IMG/VR virus record: IMGVR_UViG_3300021957_000412
Coordinates: 1 to 20,313 of that record
Strand: one strand, 5' to 3'
Length of the DNA: 20,313 nucleotides
DNA from: a virus
The notes beneath the pieces are model-generated. The model was not told the DNA's origin, did no database searches, and worked only from the letters and a program-made list of their open reading frames with translations. Both the position numbers and the translations under genes were made by a program. Positions 1-8,496 of the stretch are shown piece after piece (the first letter of the stretch is position 1; the number at the start of each line of letters is the position of its first letter).

Positions 1-886
1 CAGCTTCTACGTTACCACGACCTTGAACAGCAGCAAATAAACCTTCTGTACCTTTATAACCGGCAATAGTAGCAGCATCTCCCGCACCACCATTGACCGT
101 AGGATCAGCTTTTTCACCTTCAACTACACTCATTTCAAGATAATCTTCGAAACGTAGACGAGTTTCAGACTCAGCTTTTAAATACCATAGGTAACCTCCA
201 GTTCCATCTTCAGTTGCAACTTCTACCCAACCAATCTGAGCTGTGTCAGAACCAGATACTACGTATTTATTACGGATAATAATCGGTGAATTAGAGAATT
301 GAGTAAAAGAAGGATCAATACTTACATAACCATCGGCTTGTGTTGCAGAGTGATTAGGTGTAGAAGAACCTTTTTTATATTCAGAACCAAACACAAACAT
401 TTTAATACCAGTAGCAGCAAGTGAGCTAGTATCTGTAGCGCCAAAAGGAGCGACAACTACATTGCCAGTCGCTAAGTTTGAAGCAGTTACTACAGCTTTT
501 AACTCGTTACCAGTTGCGTCTAATAATACAACTGTTTGGTTTACAGAAATTACGTTTTTAACATCTGCAGCTATAGGAATACCAATAGTATTTGTAGCAG
601 AAGTGTTAGTACAACCGTCATAAGCAATGTGCAAGCGGTTTTGTTCAGACCAGATAATTTGATCAGAAGTCATTGGCATTTCAGCTCCTACCATGCGTAA
701 GAATCCAGAAAGCGTACGATTTCCGTAGCGCTCTACTTCTGCTTCATAAATTTCAGGTAGATACTGTTGTGCAAATGTATCGGAATCACCAGCACCCGTA
801 CCTCCGTTAAAAGACAGGAAGTTTGTGTCTAGCAATTGTTGTTGTTGACTTGGGACTATACTCCCAAATAAAGGACTTAAAGCCAT
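1..886 (-). CDS. Probable major capsid protein, 3' end cut by window edge
   Basis: The reading frame opens at an ATG at 886 (MALSPLFGSIVPSQ...) and stays open for about 295 codons to position 1, so the C-terminus is missing. The N-terminal part is rich in Gln and then contains a helical stretch, YLPEIYEAEVERYGNRTLSG, followed by beta-rich sequence with many Thr, Val and Gly. This pattern (N-terminal arm, long helix, beta-rich body) is what HK97-fold capsid proteins show, but no signature motif proves it. The main support is position: it follows terminase, portal and a scaffold-like gene, the classical head-gene order. It begins 13 bp after the scaffold-like gene stop, with an A/T-only leader and no Shine-Dalgarno. 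A head decoration or other abundant virion protein is the alternative. Confidence 0.72.
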   Translation of the reverse strand, partial: MALSPLFGSIVPSQQQQLLDTNFLSFNGGTGAGDSDTFAQQYLPEIYEAEVERYGNRTLSGFLRMVGAEMPMTSDQIIWSEQNRLHIAYDGCTNTSATNTIGIPIAADVKNVISVNQTVVLLDATGNELKAVVTASNLATGNVVVAPFGATDTSSLAATGIKMFVFGSEYKKGSSTPNHSATQADGYVSIDPSFTQFSNSPIIIRNKYVVSGSDTAQIGWVEVATEDGTGGYLWYLKAESETRLRFEDYLEMSVVEGEKADPTVNGGAGDAATIAGYKGTEGLFAAVQGRGNVEA

Positions 887-898
887 AATTATTTATTT

Positions 899-2089
899 TT
901 ATTTTTTTATTGTTACTTTTTTGATTTTCAATTTTGAAGAATCAACACCGCTCATTGCTTTAACTTTAATCCCATTAACAAATACTTCGCCAGAAGCTGT
1001 TTGACGAGGCTCAGTCGAAATGTTTTTCGATTTAGCCATAACATCTTTAACAGCGTCAGCTTTTCCTTGCTCATAAAAATGTTGAGCTATAGTATCAGCG
1101 TTTCGCGCAGCATATAAAGCTTTGTGGTAGCCTTTAGCATCTTGTATTTCTCCTTTGTCATTTAAGAACGTCTTAATAAAATTTGAAATATCAGATTGTT
1201 GCTCTACTACCTGTGATGGATTTTTAACACCATATCTAAACTTTTTGTTACTTACATTGAAATCAAAACCTTTGAAATCATCGTTTAATAACTGTTCAGT
1301 TTTTTGTTTAAAAACCTCATGCTTAGCTAAATTAGCTTGTTGTTCTTCATTGTATCGGTTGAAAAAGTCTAATGCTTTTTGTTGCTCTTGGGTTACGCCC
1401 GGTCTCAACTTGATCTCGTCGTAATATTTACCTTTTAAGCCTTCAAGAAAGTCTTTAGCTTTTGCAGCCTCCTCTTTGAACGCAATTTTCTTTTTGCGTA
1501 TTTCTTTTGGTTCATCTATATCTTCGTCGTAATCAAAGTCTTCTAATAAAAGACTTACATCTTCAGAATCTAAATGTGGTTTAGTTTGTTTATAATATTC
1601 ACTAATTAAAGTTTTATTATCAACATTGGTATAATCTGCATTAAGCCTAACATAGTCTTCTACAGTTCCACCAGTTTCTTCCATAAAAGTAACTAGCTTG
1701 TCAATATTTTCTGGCAGTTGTTTTTGCTCTACAACTGGTTGTTGTATTTGTTCTTTAACAACTTCTTGCTCTTCTTCAGTATCTTCAACTACAGTTAAAG
1801 GAGATTCTACTCCTTCGTCGGCGGTCCGTACTTCTTCAACCACTTCTTCGCTGTTGCCACTGTCTTTGGACTCTTCGATAATAGCATCGCTATCATCTGT
1901 CTCTTGTGTTTGAACGGCATCTTCGTTTTTTATTTCTACTTTAGTAACCTCAGGAATTACCTCTCCTTGAGATTCAATACCTTCTTTAGGTATTTCAATT
2001 TTAGTTACTTCGTTTTTTTTACCTAAGTTTTTAGGTTTAGTAGGAGTCTTCATTTTAAATTCTCCTTCTTGTTTTACTTCTGTTGACAT
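899..2089 (-). CDS. Acidic scaffold-like / prohead core protein
   Basis: This 396-residue protein lies between the portal and the putative capsid gene, the usual place for a scaffolding protein. Residues 1-130 are low in complexity and dominated by Glu, Val, Asp and Lys. Residues 130-190 look folded and helical, with a short run of aspartates near 183-192 (DFDYDEDIDE). Residues 195-270 are charged helices likely to form a coiled coil, and the last ~30 residues are Lys-rich and basic (ending KLKIKKVTIKK). Acidic, helical composition with a basic C-terminus that could contact the capsid shell is typical of tailed-phage scaffolds. No protease motif is visible, so scaffold removal by a built-in protease is not supported. 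Function is inferred from context and composition. Confidence 0.65.
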   Translation of the reverse strand: MSTEVKQEGEFKMKTPTKPKNLGKKNEVTKIEIPKEGIESQGEVIPEVTKVEIKNEDAVQTQETDDSDAIIEESKDSGNSEEVVEEVRTADEGVESPLTVVEDTEEEQEVVKEQIQQPVVEQKQLPENIDKLVTFMEETGGTVEDYVRLNADYTNVDNKTLISEYYKQTKPHLDSEDVSLLLEDFDYDEDIDEPKEIRKKKIAFKEEAAKAKDFLEGLKGKYYDEIKLRPGVTQEQQKALDFFNRYNEEQQANLAKHEVFKQKTEQLLNDDFKGFDFNVSNKKFRYGVKNPSQVVEQQSDISNFIKTFLNDKGEIQDAKGYHKALYAARNADTIAQHFYEQGKADAVKDVMAKSKNISTEPRQTASGEVFVNGIKVKAMSGVDSSKLKIKKVTIKK

Positions 2090-2122
2090 AATATAATAGT
2101 ATAAAATTAAAGGATTTTATTT

Positions 2123-4540
2123 TCAACGAGGTTCAAACTGTTCAAGTCCAAATCCTCCTAGTGAGTCAAATCCAGATGACTCAAAGTTTTTAGGTAGTTC
2201 ATCGTTTTGACGCTGCGAAATCATTTCGGATTGTTGCGTACCTATAATTCTAGCACGTTCGTCTTTACGATCTTCTATTTTATCTTCTTTTTCTTTTTGA
2301 GCTTCTACGTCTAATCTAGCTAACTGCATGTCGTATTGAAACTTTTGCTCCATTAGCTGCCGCTTTATTTGAGCTTCCATTTCCATTTTTTGTATATCAA
2401 ATTGAGACTTACCTTGTTCAAGTTGTAATTTGCTTTCAGTTAAAGCTTGTTGCTTTTGAACTTCAGCCATGGCAGCTTTTTCAGCTGACTGTGAGTTTGC
2501 TTGCGCTTGAGCTTGTATATTCATTATATTAGCTCTTTGTTTTTCTTGATCTCTTATTTTTTGCCTATACTTTAAAAATTGATTAGCTAGTTTTAAATTT
2601 TGTATTTCTCTAATATCAATAGCGTCAGATAATTCTATTGATTGATTTTGCAAAGCTATCTGTATATTTTGTTCTAGTTTATTTTTTTCCTCTTCTTCAG
2701 GTTCTAATTCTAAAAATATACCAAACTCATGCATGGATAGGTTTTCAATTTCCTCTAAAGTAGCTACATTAAAACTGTTTATAGATTTCAACAAAGCGTT
2801 TTTAGTAAGAGGAAAAGCCATCATATCAGCTAACCTAAGACTTATGTTTTCAGAAGCACGTATTGTTAAATACATAAGTGACTGAAGTATATGTTTTGTA
2901 GCTGTATTAGAAGCAGCCGCCGCTAACTTTTGTAAACCAACCAATGAATCTTTATCAGGTTTACTACCATCTCTAGCTTCGTTAAGCCCGGTTACATCAC
3001 GTATCATTTGTAAATAATACTGATACGTTTGCACTAACGATTGTATTTTTTGTATACCAGAAGATGTCTGAAGTTCTTGTATTGGTACTTTACCTCTATT
3101 TGGATCACCATCTTGAGTTAAACTTCTACCCACAATACTACCAGTTTGGAAATACATGTTTAATGCTTCTTGCGGGTTATAATTAGTACCATTACCAAGA
3201 TCAACTTCTGCTAAGCCATCTACATCTACAAAAACACCATCGGGTACCATACGCGCTAGCACCTGCTGTATTTTTAAATGTGTTAACTGTATCATATCAG
3301 CAAACCCTATACATTTAGAAACTAAACTATCTATTCTACCTTTGTACATTCTAGGTGAACTTATAGAATAATTCATTTCAACTTTAGTTTGATCGCTAAA
3401 AGGTCTAGTCATATTTTCAGATAACTCCCACTGAAGCATTTTTTCATGGCCTAGTATTTTAGCCCCACTATACAAAACTTCTATAGCCCGATGTACTCTT
3501 TCAAAGTTATCATTTTCAGGCGGTTCAAAAGTATCTGGTTTTTCTAAAGCTTTTTCAAGACCTTGCTCTGTTTGTTTTATTTTAAAAACTTGATTTTGAT
3601 ACGTTTTATATTCAAAAAATAAAACCTGTACTTTATTATATTGATCATCTTGACCGTAATAATTTCTAGTATAGTTAGAGTTACCAGGATATTTTTGTAT
3701 TTCCTCTAATTCTGAATCTGTTAAATAAGGAAACTGTTTTTTAATTTCTTCTAAGCTAATACTTTTAACTTCACCAACGTAATATATATCTTCAAAGTTA
3801 GGATCTTCAGTATATGAATAAACTAAATTAGCAGGATCTACATACTCAACAGTAATACCATTTGCTAAATTAAAATTTGTTTTAACAGCAGATATACCTA
3901 AAACAACTAGATCGTAAGCTAAACGCTTTTTAACTTCTTCGTACTTGTTATAATCTAAAACGTTATTAATAGCTTCCTCTTCCGCTATTTCTATACTTTG
4001 TTTATAATTTAACTGAAGATACAAATCAAGCTCTTCAACATTATCAGGTAGTTTAGAAACGTCATCGCTAGCACTAAGATCTCTACCTAGTAAACCACCT
4101 AGTTCTTCTATTTTTTCTTTTTGCCTAATATCTCTTAAAGCTCTATTAGCAAAATTAGTTCTTTTTTTAATAGCGTAAGGATCAGATGCAAATGATTTTA
4201 TTTCATAACCCTTATCAGTCATACCGTTAACAACAATATCTACAAACTTAGATAAAACAGCTACTGGTTTCCAGTCTAAATTTAAATAAGATAAATCACC
4301 GTTAATAGATAATTCATCTTTGTATTTAGCGACTGACTGTTCGCCTCTAGCGTACAATCTTAATCTATGAAAATCTTGCCAATTGTTACCAAAACGACCA
4401 CCAGCTCCTAAACCCTTGTCACCTCTAAACCATTCGTTTTCAATAGCTCTACCTACAGCTAAGCCGTAATCATAAGTATTTTTCTCTGCGTCTGGTACTA
4501 CCTGACTTGGAAAAGAACTATTAACATTAGTATAAACCAT
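2123..4540 (-). CDS. Portal protein with long coiled-coil C-terminal extension
   Basis: This 805-residue protein sits directly after the large terminase, the expected place for the portal, the dodecameric ring through which DNA enters the head. The N-terminal two thirds are mixed alpha/beta with many aromatic and acidic residues. Around residues 515-560 a segment with DVTGLNEARDGSKPDKDSL and an Ala/Asn-rich helix resembles the stem and crown region of large portals. From about residue 660 to 775 the protein is almost wholly Gln, Glu, Lys, Ala and Met, predicting a long coiled coil, followed by a short Gly/Phe/Ser-rich tail (SSGFDSLGGFGLEQFEPR). The start codon abuts the terminase-frame stop on its 3' side at 4541. 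The size and Gln-rich extension recall portals of Bacteroidota phages including crAss-like phages, but that link is only an impression. Confidence 0.82.
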   Translation of the reverse strand: MVYTNVNSSFPSQVVPDAEKNTYDYGLAVGRAIENEWFRGDKGLGAGGRFGNNWQDFHRLRLYARGEQSVAKYKDELSINGDLSYLNLDWKPVAVLSKFVDIVVNGMTDKGYEIKSFASDPYAIKKRTNFANRALRDIRQKEKIEELGGLLGRDLSASDDVSKLPDNVEELDLYLQLNYKQSIEIAEEEAINNVLDYNKYEEVKKRLAYDLVVLGISAVKTNFNLANGITVEYVDPANLVYSYTEDPNFEDIYYVGEVKSISLEEIKKQFPYLTDSELEEIQKYPGNSNYTRNYYGQDDQYNKVQVLFFEYKTYQNQVFKIKQTEQGLEKALEKPDTFEPPENDNFERVHRAIEVLYSGAKILGHEKMLQWELSENMTRPFSDQTKVEMNYSISSPRMYKGRIDSLVSKCIGFADMIQLTHLKIQQVLARMVPDGVFVDVDGLAEVDLGNGTNYNPQEALNMYFQTGSIVGRSLTQDGDPNRGKVPIQELQTSSGIQKIQSLVQTYQYYLQMIRDVTGLNEARDGSKPDKDSLVGLQKLAAAASNTATKHILQSLMYLTIRASENISLRLADMMAFPLTKNALLKSINSFNVATLEEIENLSMHEFGIFLELEPEEEEKNKLEQNIQIALQNQSIELSDAIDIREIQNLKLANQFLKYRQKIRDQEKQRANIMNIQAQAQANSQSAEKAAMAEVQKQQALTESKLQLEQGKSQFDIQKMEMEAQIKRQLMEQKFQYDMQLARLDVEAQKEKEDKIEDRKDERARIIGTQQSEMISQRQNDELPKNFESSGFDSLGGFGLEQFEPR

Positions 4541-6751
4541 TTATTTTATTATTTTTGAAGAATAACCTGTGTTATCGTATTTTGTAAAATTAATACTAAC
4601 TGGCTCTTTTTTTATTTCAGCCACTGGTGAGTATTTGTTTTTGTTGCAAGCCATTATAGCTAAACCAGAACTTATCGTCGCGTCAAACTTTGTTCTATTG
4701 TTTATGTTAAACTTAGCCCAGTCTTCAAGTGTACGTTGAAAATACATTTGACCATACTCAGTTTCTTTTAAACCTACATGATCTTCTATATAAGATTCTA
4801 TAGCAGCGGCATGCGCTTGTTTAATATCCTCGCTAGAGTTAGGTATACCACCTATTTCTCTTTCTGCAACTGAAAGCTTGTTAAATGTTTTGTCAGGTCT
4901 ATTTATAGAGAAGTTTCTATAACCTCTTCTTTTTAAATAATACAATAGCCTTGGCTTGTTATTCTCTGCTAGTATAGGCATACCATAAAAATGTAAAGCC
5001 ATAAGCACATCTTCAAAGAATATTTCAGCTGTTGGAGGTCTTGATATATATTCTAAAAAGAACATATTAAAAGGAGCTTCTTCCATGCTAAACTTCGTAA
5101 GTCCATGCAAAGATCCTTTAGAACCTCGCTTATCTACTGTACCTGATATATCATATGAGTCACATCCAAAAGCACCAATATGCTCGTTACCTGGATGTTT
5201 AACTCCATTTTTTATTATTACACGATTTTGTAATATTGCAGGTGGAATCCAAGATACTAAAAACCTACCATTATTTTCTGGTATAAAATTAACTGTTGTA
5301 TCTTTTACTCCCCCAGTCCATTGGAAATTACCTTTCGTTACTAAGGTTTTATTCCTCATGTCTTCGTTATAATCTATTTGCTCGTATATCTTAGTTAAAT
5401 TAAACAAAGATAATTTAGCTTCATCTCTGAACGCGTGTTTCTCTGTACGTGGAAACTGTCTATAGTATTCATTTAAGCTGTCCTGGTCATTCTTAAGACC
5501 ATCTACTTCATTTTCCCAATGACTTATAACACCTACTTCAATTTTAATTCCGTCTGCACCTTCAACTGGTTTTGCCGGCGTATCAAAGACAGGGTGTCCA
5601 TAAGCATCAATGAATCCTTCGTAATTCCACTCCATAGGTATAAACAAAGAATATAATCCTGAGCTAGTCTGTCCATTGCGGTTTCTTTGTGTAACATCTG
5701 ATGCATAATATAATTTCTTAAAATTCTCACCGCCTTTATCCAAAGCGTTTGATGTTGAACCCATCATACATTTACCTACAACTCTACTACCTAATCGCAG
5801 TGTGGTTTTTGTAACCCTCCAGTTGTTTAATATGTTATCAGGTCTTTCCCATTTACCTGATTCATCGTGTACTAACAGTTTTAGTTTTTCACCATCATAA
5901 CTGTTGTCACCTGTATTTTTCCAGTCAATAGTTGTATCAAGTCCTACAACTTCTTCTGCGGTTTCACCTTGATCAAGCTTACGTCTGGTAAGCTTCGACG
6001 CGGGGACTCTATAAGCAAGTTCCGTTTTTGGTCGGTCCATACCGTCTTGTATGGGTCGAAAGAAGAACGGATAGTTGATAGAGATCGGTACGACTTTGTC
6101 GGTGAACATTTTTTTAGCATCACCCCCTGACTTTGATAATATACCAAATCTTGCATCGCTTGATATCGTAGCGAGGTTGACTGTTTCACCCGATGCCATG
6201 AATGAAAAACCAGACCTTCTGTTTTTAAGGTAGCACATCCCATAACATCTTTGGTCTGCTTTACAAGCTTCCCAGAATATAAAGAATAATCTGTTTGACT
6301 CCCTAAAGTCTGCTGCCCCAACGTCAATTTTAGACCACTGCAAGTACATGTAGTGAGTGCCAGTAAGATAAGTAGCAACGTCTTTATTGTTGAACCAATA
6401 ACCTTCGTCACGCCGTTTAAACTCTTCGTCAATATACCCATACCATCTTTCTTTGAAGTGCTCTGGGTATTTATTCCACTCAAATACACTTTTTATTTTA
6501 TTTAATTCTTTAGGATATTCTTCTCTAGACCATTTGTCTTTATCCTTATTTAGTTTACCTTTAAAAGGCGGTAAACCTATTTTAAGGTTTTGTATTTCGT
6601 ATACCTCACCTATTTGACCAGTTTTACTTATAACAACTATATCATACTCTTTGTTATAACCATACTCCCACTTTTTGCTTTTGTTATTTTTCTTAAGCAC
6701 ATGAGGTTTTATATGATCTGTAAGTACAGTAAATAAATTTTGTTCGTACAT
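4541..6751 (-). CDS. terL: Terminase large subunit (ATPase-nuclease)
   Basis: This 736-residue protein packages DNA into the prohead. An ATPase domain is indicated by a deviant Walker A, KNRRSGFSFM near residues 176-185, with Arg-Arg-Ser-Gly-Phe-Ser where a classic GxxxxGKT/S would be. A hydrophobic strand ending in Asp-Glu (LKLLVHDE, 290-297) is the Walker B, and GSTSN (331-335) is a likely coupling motif. The RNase H-like nuclease has candidate metal-binding acids at D531 (GAFGCDSYD), E596 (MPILAENN) and D690 (TKFDATISSGLA), in the order and spacing usual for TerL. The ATG shares one base with the stop of the preceding gene (TAATG), and the stop abuts the portal start. The length is large for the family. 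A 181-residue open frame inside it at 5944-6489 is a shadow. Confidence 0.88.
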   Translation of the reverse strand: MYEQNLFTVLTDHIKPHVLKKNNKSKKWEYGYNKEYDIVVISKTGQIGEVYEIQNLKIGLPPFKGKLNKDKDKWSREEYPKELNKIKSVFEWNKYPEHFKERWYGYIDEEFKRRDEGYWFNNKDVATYLTGTHYMYLQWSKIDVGAADFRESNRLFFIFWEACKADQRCYGMCYLKNRRSGFSFMASGETVNLATISSDARFGILSKSGGDAKKMFTDKVVPISINYPFFFRPIQDGMDRPKTELAYRVPASKLTRRKLDQGETAEEVVGLDTTIDWKNTGDNSYDGEKLKLLVHDESGKWERPDNILNNWRVTKTTLRLGSRVVGKCMMGSTSNALDKGGENFKKLYYASDVTQRNRNGQTSSGLYSLFIPMEWNYEGFIDAYGHPVFDTPAKPVEGADGIKIEVGVISHWENEVDGLKNDQDSLNEYYRQFPRTEKHAFRDEAKLSLFNLTKIYEQIDYNEDMRNKTLVTKGNFQWTGGVKDTTVNFIPENNGRFLVSWIPPAILQNRVIIKNGVKHPGNEHIGAFGCDSYDISGTVDKRGSKGSLHGLTKFSMEEAPFNMFFLEYISRPPTAEIFFEDVLMALHFYGMPILAENNKPRLLYYLKRRGYRNFSINRPDKTFNKLSVAEREIGGIPNSSEDIKQAHAAAIESYIEDHVGLKETEYGQMYFQRTLEDWAKFNINNRTKFDATISSGLAIMACNKNKYSPVAEIKKEPVSINFTKYDNTGYSSKIIK

Positions 6752-7023
6752 TACTTAGATCTACCTTCTGCAAAACCTTGAAAAGATTTTTGTTTGTTAT
6801 TACTTGATTTATCTTCAAGCATGTTTTCCTCTTCTTCGATACGGTTAAGTATTTCGAAAGCGTCGAATATAGCTAGCTTTTTTGTAGCAGCTGCGTTCTT
6901 AAGTCTATCAGCAGATATATCATCATCTGAATCAACTATAGGTTCTTTAGCTACCTTTATTAATTCCTCAACTGCTCTTCGCCCAGCTTGGATTATATTC
7001 TTCTTCGTTTCCTTTGAACTCAT
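6751..7023 (-). CDS. Small helical protein, candidate small terminase subunit
   Basis: A 90-residue, mostly helical, highly charged protein encoded just upstream of the large terminase, with which it shares one base. The N-terminal half (GRRAVEELIKVAKEPI) and the middle (RLKNAAATKKLAIFDAFEIL) read as two amphipathic helices separated by an acidic linker (DSDDDIS). The C-terminal 25 residues are polar and probably disordered, ending GFAEGRSK. Small terminase subunits often lie exactly here, but they normally carry a recognisable N-terminal DNA-binding helix-turn-helix, which I cannot see. The first 56 bp overlap the end of the preceding 201-residue gene in another frame; both frames look genuine. 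Treat as unknown with a packaging context. Confidence 0.6.
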   Translation of the reverse strand: MSSKETKKNIIQAGRRAVEELIKVAKEPIVDSDDDISADRLKNAAATKKLAIFDAFEILNRIEEEENMLEDKSSNNKQKSFQGFAEGRSK

Positions 7024-7573
7024 ACTTAACTAAAATATCATTTGATTGCATACAGTATAGTCTTTGTTTGTTAACAACAAACTCAAACTCTCTATTAGAT
7101 TTAAACCCAACAAGATCACCTTCGTTTATACCTAAAGTTTTTAAGGTTTTATTACCTATTTTTACTATACCTTTATTTTTTACCTCTGGTTCTTGTGACC
7201 AGTCGTCTGTATTTTTTATTGGCATTATAAAACAATGTTCACCTAAAGGTTTCCACTGATATATATTTTTGTAAAGATATATTTGATCTAATTGGCATAG
7301 GTATTGATTATCGTTTAGTGTTTTGCTACTATCAACCTCTTTACCTTTTTGGTTATAATATCTTCTAAATACGTTGTGATGTATTATAACCTCGTCACCT
7401 TCTTCTATTGGTGTTGAATAAGCTGATGGTGTAGAAATAACTATAGCTTTTCTACTTATTAACTTAAAGTTTTCTATACTAGAATTAACTATAAGTTTAT
7501 TACCATTTATATCAACTTCATTGTCATACCTACTTTCAACAGGCGTGACTATAAAATCAAAAACACTTCTCAT
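6968..7573 (-). CDS. Possible tandem GroES-like (double co-chaperonin) protein
   Basis: A 201-residue protein that reads as two GroES-like beta-barrels in a row. In the first half, VFDFIVTP (4-11) would be the first strand, VDINGNKLIVNSS (20-32) matches the mobile loop with its hydrophobic triplet (LIV), and RKAIVISTP then IEEGDEVIIHHN (41-67) match the conserved strand-turn-strand 'EGDxVxx' of GroES. In the second half, HCFIMPIK (113-120), KGIVKIG (134-140), INEGDLVGFKSN (149-160) and EFEFVVNKQRLYCMQSNDIL (162-181) align by eye with the C-terminal half of the canonical GroES at 11612-11875 (EEGQTIFYDKN, EVDKQVFYVIRDVD). The last residues are NEEEYNPSWAKSS. It overlaps the following gene by 56 bp and shares one base with the preceding gene. 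Fold assignment is pattern-based and untested. Confidence 0.6.
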   Translation of the reverse strand: MRSVFDFIVTPVESRYDNEVDINGNKLIVNSSIENFKLISRKAIVISTPSAYSTPIEEGDEVIIHHNVFRRYYNQKGKEVDSSKTLNDNQYLCQLDQIYLYKNIYQWKPLGEHCFIMPIKNTDDWSQEPEVKNKGIVKIGNKTLKTLGINEGDLVGFKSNREFEFVVNKQRLYCMQSNDILVKYEFKGNEEEYNPSWAKSS

Positions 7574-7800
7574 TAATATTCTAAATCATATTCAACAGAT
7601 ACCGCCATGTTAGAATTAAACTTCTTCCATGGCAATACCTCGTTGTTTTTCTTTATAAATATGTTATAAGAAGCATCTTTATCTTCAAACAAAATATGCG
7701 ATATCTCGTGTCCGCCATATACTTGCTGGCCAACAGCATAATGCATCGCATCATTTTTGTAATCAGAACCAATACTGATTTTTCTTATAACAGTACTCAT
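7573..7800 (-). CDS. Small conserved phage-type protein of unknown function
   Basis: A 75-residue protein beginning MSTVIRKISIGSDYKNDAMHY and ending in a short acidic and aromatic tail (SVEYDLEY). Its character is beta-rich, with a central polar segment and a C-terminal LPWKKFNSNMAVSVEYDLEY-like pattern that I associate with short proteins in marine phage genomes, though I cannot name the family. An HEISH string (residues 31-35) matches HExxH superficially, but the protein is too short and lacks a downstream third ligand, so I do not call it a peptidase. It shares one base with both neighbours: the stop of 7800-8069 overlaps its start and its own stop overlaps the start of the 201-residue gene. 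Confidence 0.62.
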   Translation of the reverse strand: MSTVIRKISIGSDYKNDAMHYAVGQQVYGGHEISHILFEDKDASYNIFIKKNNEVLPWKKFNSNMAVSVEYDLEY

Positions 7801-8069
7801 TAGTCTTCTGACTTAACTACAGCTAGTTCACCTTCGTCTTCTTTTTCGATTTCAGTGTATGTGCCATCTTCTAAATTAATATTAATAGCCCCGTATGTTT
7901 CTTCTAGTTGTTTTTTAGTATCTTCAATACCCTCATTGATACCAGCGATCTTATGAAGCAGCGAGTGTTTGTTTGCTTCTAACTGACCTATCTGATTTAC
8001 AATAGTACTTAGTTGTGATTGTTGTTCTTTAATAGTTTTAAGCTCTTCAGCTGTAATTGAATTTGACAT
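7800..8069 (-). CDS. Short coiled-coil protein, unknown function
   Basis: An 89-residue acidic protein. Residues 5-60 are heptad-like (Leu, Ile and Val at coiled-coil spacing with Gln, Lys and Glu), predicting one long helix that probably oligomerises. The remainder is a short beta-type strand (YGAININLEDGTYTEI) and an acidic tail. It has no enzyme motif. The start is preceded by repeated AATTT elements (leader at 8070-8084 on the + strand) also seen before groEL, and a 25-bp gap separates it from the holin gene. Its stop overlaps the next start by one base. A structural or assembly-accessory role is possible from position only. Confidence 0.62.
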   Translation of the reverse strand: MSNSITAEELKTIKEQQSQLSTIVNQIGQLEANKHSLLHKIAGINEGIEDTKKQLEETYGAININLEDGTYTEIEKEDEGELAVVKSED

Positions 8070-8094
8070 TTAATTTAATTTAAGTTATTTAACT

Positions 8095-8493
8095 TTACTT
8101 ATTATTACTTATTTTTTTACCTTTTTCCCACGTACGACCCACAAAATAAGCGCCATACACAGTTATTAATAGCGACTGGAATATAGGTATATAATCCTCT
8201 GCTATTGAAAACTCTCCTATGTTACCATCAAAAAATGCTAATACAGAAAATATAAAGGTAAGGTATATAAGAACCATCGGTCTTATATTCTTAGACAAGA
8301 AGGAATCAGACTTCATATCCGACTCCCATCTCGCTGTTACCTGGTCTTGAGCGTCTTTATCTGCTTGCTCTAGCAGTTCTTCAACTTTTTGTTTAGCCGC
8401 AAGTCTTTCTTCATCTGTAGTTACTAGATCATCTATTACTTGACCTATATCTTTTATGAGACCTCCAGTTATAAATTGAAGAATTTTTTTCAT
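8095..8493 (-). CDS. Holin, GTA-release three-transmembrane type
   Basis: A 132-residue membrane protein. An N-terminal amphipathic helix (5-23) and an acidic, Lys-rich coiled stretch (25-55) precede two hydrophobic helices at about 72-89 (PMVLIYLTFIFSVLAFF) and 103-120 (PIFQSLLITVYGAYFVG). The segment ARWESDMKSDSFLSKNIRP followed by a hydrophobic helix and ending in TVYGAYFVGRTWEKGKK is the hallmark of the 'Holin of 3TMs, for gene-transfer release' family, known from gene transfer agents and many tailed phages. Holins form membrane lesions that let endolysins reach the wall. The nearby M15 peptidase and HExxH protein fit a lysis cassette, though scattered over about 2 kb. Confidence 0.72.
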   Translation of the reverse strand: MKKILQFITGGLIKDIGQVIDDLVTTDEERLAAKQKVEELLEQADKDAQDQVTARWESDMKSDSFLSKNIRPMVLIYLTFIFSVLAFFDGNIGEFSIAEDYIPIFQSLLITVYGAYFVGRTWEKGKKISNNK

Positions 8494-8496
8494 TAA

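Noticed and set aside
5944-6489. A 181-residue minus-strand frame inside the terminase gene
   Set aside because: It lies wholly within the terminase coding sequence in another frame, whose product has ATPase and nuclease motifs; the alternative product has no recognisable domain and odd composition.
7573-7800. HEISH in the 75-residue protein as a metallopeptidase motif
   Set aside because: The protein is too short, has no third ligand, and looks like a beta-rich small protein; the match is likely chance.
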